Shown piece after piece: positions 61,813-64,000 of a DNA stretch of 64,000 bases (position 1 is the first letter of the stretch; each line of letters begins with the position of its first letter). The stretch is from Paralvinella palmiformis (lineage: Eukaryota; Annelida; Polychaeta; Terebellida; Alvinellidae): contig JAODUP010000349.1 in NCBI GenBank assembly GCA_025642065.1, forward strand, positions 25,001 through 89,000, written 5' to 3'. The notes beneath the pieces were generated by a model. That model saw nothing but the letters and a program-made list of their open reading frames with translations, was not told the DNA's origin and searched no databases. A program made the translations under genes and the position numbers.

Positions 61813-62189
61813 TCTTGAGGCAACATAGTTACTGACTTGGGTCTCAACCTCCACCTTCCAAAGGACAACCCCCTGTAAGTGAGCGAAGTATTTATTTAAC
61901 CACAACACCGGTTATTTTTTGGGGTCGACTTAGTAAACAATCCAAAATCACAGGTAACAGCTTAATATTCTAATCTCTGAGTTATAACAGCACCCGTCAG
62001 ACCCGCCTCCCCCCCCCTCTCTCCCTCTCTCATTTTATAGTCAGATTGTTCTGTGATATAAATATCGATATTGCGTGTCGTTTATCATTTCTAATTAAGT
62101 TTGAGAGACATCACATTGTAGTTCTACGGTAGAGCATCTTTGGAAGGCTATTGCACTTTATCAAATAATTATGATTAAATACAGATCAT

Positions 62190-62191
<2 letters not shown>

Positions 62192-62224
<33 letters not shown>
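62192..62224. repeat. (ATT)n microsatellite
   Basis: Eleven att units. Confidence 0.92.
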
Positions 62225-62226
<2 letters not shown>

Positions 62227-62229
62227 AGT

Positions 62230-63443
62230 GGTATACCTGTTTTGTTTGTTTGTATATTTGTTTGTTTACCTAGAATGTCATATTTTGCTAAGAAACACTC
62301 CGGAAAGATGGAACCCTACGTGTTCAGAGTATCCGGTATTAGAGTGTTTCAGACATGAACAGTTTAGCTTCTATCCGGAATCAGCTATCGAGTATTCGGA
62401 CAGACAAATCCAGTAATACACAACACGAATAGCCGTGGTTATTTCTGGAGCCATCCTTTGGCTCTGGAGTCCGATTCCGGAGCAAGTTGGACAAAACGGA
62501 ACTCGGAGAGTATACAGCTGTTGGCTGTACGTAGGCGATGTTTACAGCTGTTTGTTGTACAGCTGCAAGGGTAGTCGAAAACAGATATTGATCCTGATAT
62601 ATGGCTGTAACTTATATCATTCTATAAGCCGCGAGGTTACAGCTTGTTTACCGGTCATCATCGGGAGGGTTACAAGCCGGTTACAGGGCAGTCACGGGGA
62701 GGTCACGTTACAGGGCAGTTACCCAGGCAAATGAATTAGCCAGCAAGCAATAGCCATTCCATCCCGGGGAGAGATTGTGTGGGATTAGTGCGAGCATGGA
62801 TTGTAAATAATCCGAAGATCCATATCGTGTTGTCACGTCTTCGGGATCTAAGGTACTCCCAGTTGGCTTTACCTTCGCTTCGTAACATACTGCAGCTAAT
62901 GATACACACCGGGCGTACACCGTCGAGGTAAACTATCCCGTCAGACTGCCGACTGTACGCCGCCGTGTATAGACAACTCTGTTCGGGATCAGTCGTCTAC
63001 TATCTTGGGATTGGATCGCGTTCCGGAAGCCCGCTAGTATCCCGAACTTACCTATCTACAGGCCTGGCTCGTGTACCTCGCAGACCGACGGACAGACGCA
63101 CATATACGAGCACACAGACTCACGCACTGAGAGAGAGAGAGAGAGACCTGGAATATGATTAATCTGAACAACTAACTGGAATAATCCGGCGAAAATCGGC
63201 TCGAACGCTTCTAGGATTAAACACCAGCACCTGGATTATTAATTATTGTTAGTTGTCTTTAGTCGAATATTTACACCTCGGGGGTGTTCTGGACGGTGGA
63301 AGCTTCGACGACAGCCTGTTGGCAGCTTGGCCTGTCTATGGCAGCATTTCGAATGGTTTCGCCAGCTTCCTAGGAAGGCGACTTCGCATCAGGAGTGAAG
63401 GATTAGCGTGCCGGAAGAGAGCTGTGAGCGATCCCGAACCAAC
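62230..63443 (+). other. Upstream region of the PDZ gene
   Basis: No TE or further exon recognised. GC-richer than the surroundings, with short local repeats of ttacag and ggttacag around 62510-62730 and a (GA)n run at 63129-63146. It may hold promoter and 5' UTR sequence. Open frames here lack any recognisable domain. Confidence 0.3.
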
Positions 63444-63542
63444 ATGGCGGCCGGAGAGAGGATAACCATCCAGATGGCTGGAGGAAGTCCGTGGGGATTT
63501 CGTCTTTACGGGGGAGACGATGATTCCCTCGTCGTGGCCAAA
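63444..63542 (+). CDS. PDZ-domain protein, first coding exon (gene continues past window)
   Basis: 33 codons ending at the donor gtaaga (phase 0). MAAGERITIQMAGG, then SPWGFRLYGG, then DDDSLVVAK. The PWGFRL-x-GG segment is the carboxylate-binding loop and first strands of the PDZ domain found at the extreme N-terminus of PDLIM/ZASP/Enigma proteins and of synaptopodin-2-like proteins. Ending VAK at an exon edge resembles the synaptopodin-2 type. Both groups act at Z-discs or actin bundles (established knowledge); which one this is cannot be told from one exon. Start context aacATGG is strong. Confidence 0.75.
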
Positions 63543-63856
63543 GTAAGACCCCTTTTTTTACCTCCTTGGTTTGTGTTTACGCCAACAACGACCTTGACCT
63601 TTTCGTGTGCGCGCGCGCACGCGTGCGTGCGTATGCGCGAGCGAGTCTGATTCCAATGACCTTCCCTCCCGTTCACGAGATCGAATCACGTGATTTCCCG
63701 AATTTTCTAGGAAACTATAGCTGGGTTGTAAATATCTCAAAGGGTTATTTATGTCCGAGTAATGTTGGTTGGTATATATAATGAACTGGTTTTGGTTTTG
63801 TGCAAATATTTGTGGGCATCAGGTCGGAAATACCCACACAAAAATACATATGACCA

Positions 63857-63857
63857 T

Positions 63858-63899
<42 letters not shown>

Positions 63900-63935
63900 T
63901 ATATATAAACACATACACACACACACACACACACA
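63857..63935. repeat. (AT)n(CA)n in PDZ gene intron 1
   Basis: AT run with one slip, then ca. Confidence 0.92.
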
Positions 63936-64000
63936 AGGAACAGTGTTTATCTTTGCTTGACATTTAGATCATAAGTTTTTCTTTTGTTTTATGTGGAGCG

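Noticed and set aside
63253..63465. 70-codon frame just before the PDZ exon
   Set aside because: In a different frame from the PDZ start and without homology; probably 5' UTR.

Overview
Organism. The window is animal nuclear DNA: genes split into many short exons with GT/AG introns, a moderately AT-rich background, abundant microsatellites, and several families of tRNA-derived SINEs with target-site duplications. The transposon mix (tRNA-headed SINEs, decayed non-LTR LINEs, Tigger/pogo-like and THAP-like fragments) and the invertebrate-style SLC6 transporters suggest a lophotrochozoan, most likely a mollusc. That is inference; no marker gene settles the species. Only about 4 kb of the 64 kb is coding.

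Layout. Positions 1-11,800 are intergenic and repeat-filled: an old LINE reverse-transcriptase remnant, SINEs, an 18-bp minisatellite, a 1.7-kb direct tandem duplication (5625-9052), Tigger-like MITEs and a 22-bp inverted repeat enclosing a THAP-finger-like fossil. Positions 11,816-26,900 hold SLC6 gene A on the plus strand (TATA box, 15 coding exons, poly(A) signal). Positions 26,900-29,600 are a short intergenic gap with a decayed LINE endonuclease region. Positions 29,640-45,630 hold SLC6 gene B on the minus strand, again 15 coding exons with the same splice positions and phases. Positions 45,700-63,400 are intergenic with SINEs, a (GTGA)n array, a 53-bp satellite, a Tigger remnant and microsatellites. 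At 63,444 begins the first coding exon of a PDZ-domain protein whose gene runs off the right edge.

The two transporters. Genes A and B are tail-to-tail (convergent) inverted paralogues of the sodium- and chloride-dependent neurotransmitter transporter family (SLC6/NSS), closest by eye to the glycine / neutral amino acid branch. Gene B reads as an intact 695-codon protein with twelve membrane segments. Gene A would be 686 codons, but exon 8 has one extra T that breaks the frame before TM7; exon 8 is otherwise identical to that of gene B, so the T is either a very young mutation or an assembly error.

Most interesting signals. (1) A and B are a mosaic of near-identical tracts (exons 2-5 with their introns, exon 8, exon 10, most of exon 12, exon 14 into exon 15) alternating with clearly diverged exons (6, 7, 9, 11), as expected from repeated gene conversion between inverted paralogues. 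(2) The single-base frame break in gene A. (3) A TTA/ATT microsatellite serves as the 3' splice-site tract of exon 2 in both genes. (4) Repeat biology: one SINE family with about eleven copies and clear target-site duplications, SINE tails that appear to have seeded (GTGA)n arrays, an unnamed repeat core present five times including inside intron 4 of both transporters, and an old satellite with an exact 53-bp period. All repeat family names here are descriptive; no database was searched.
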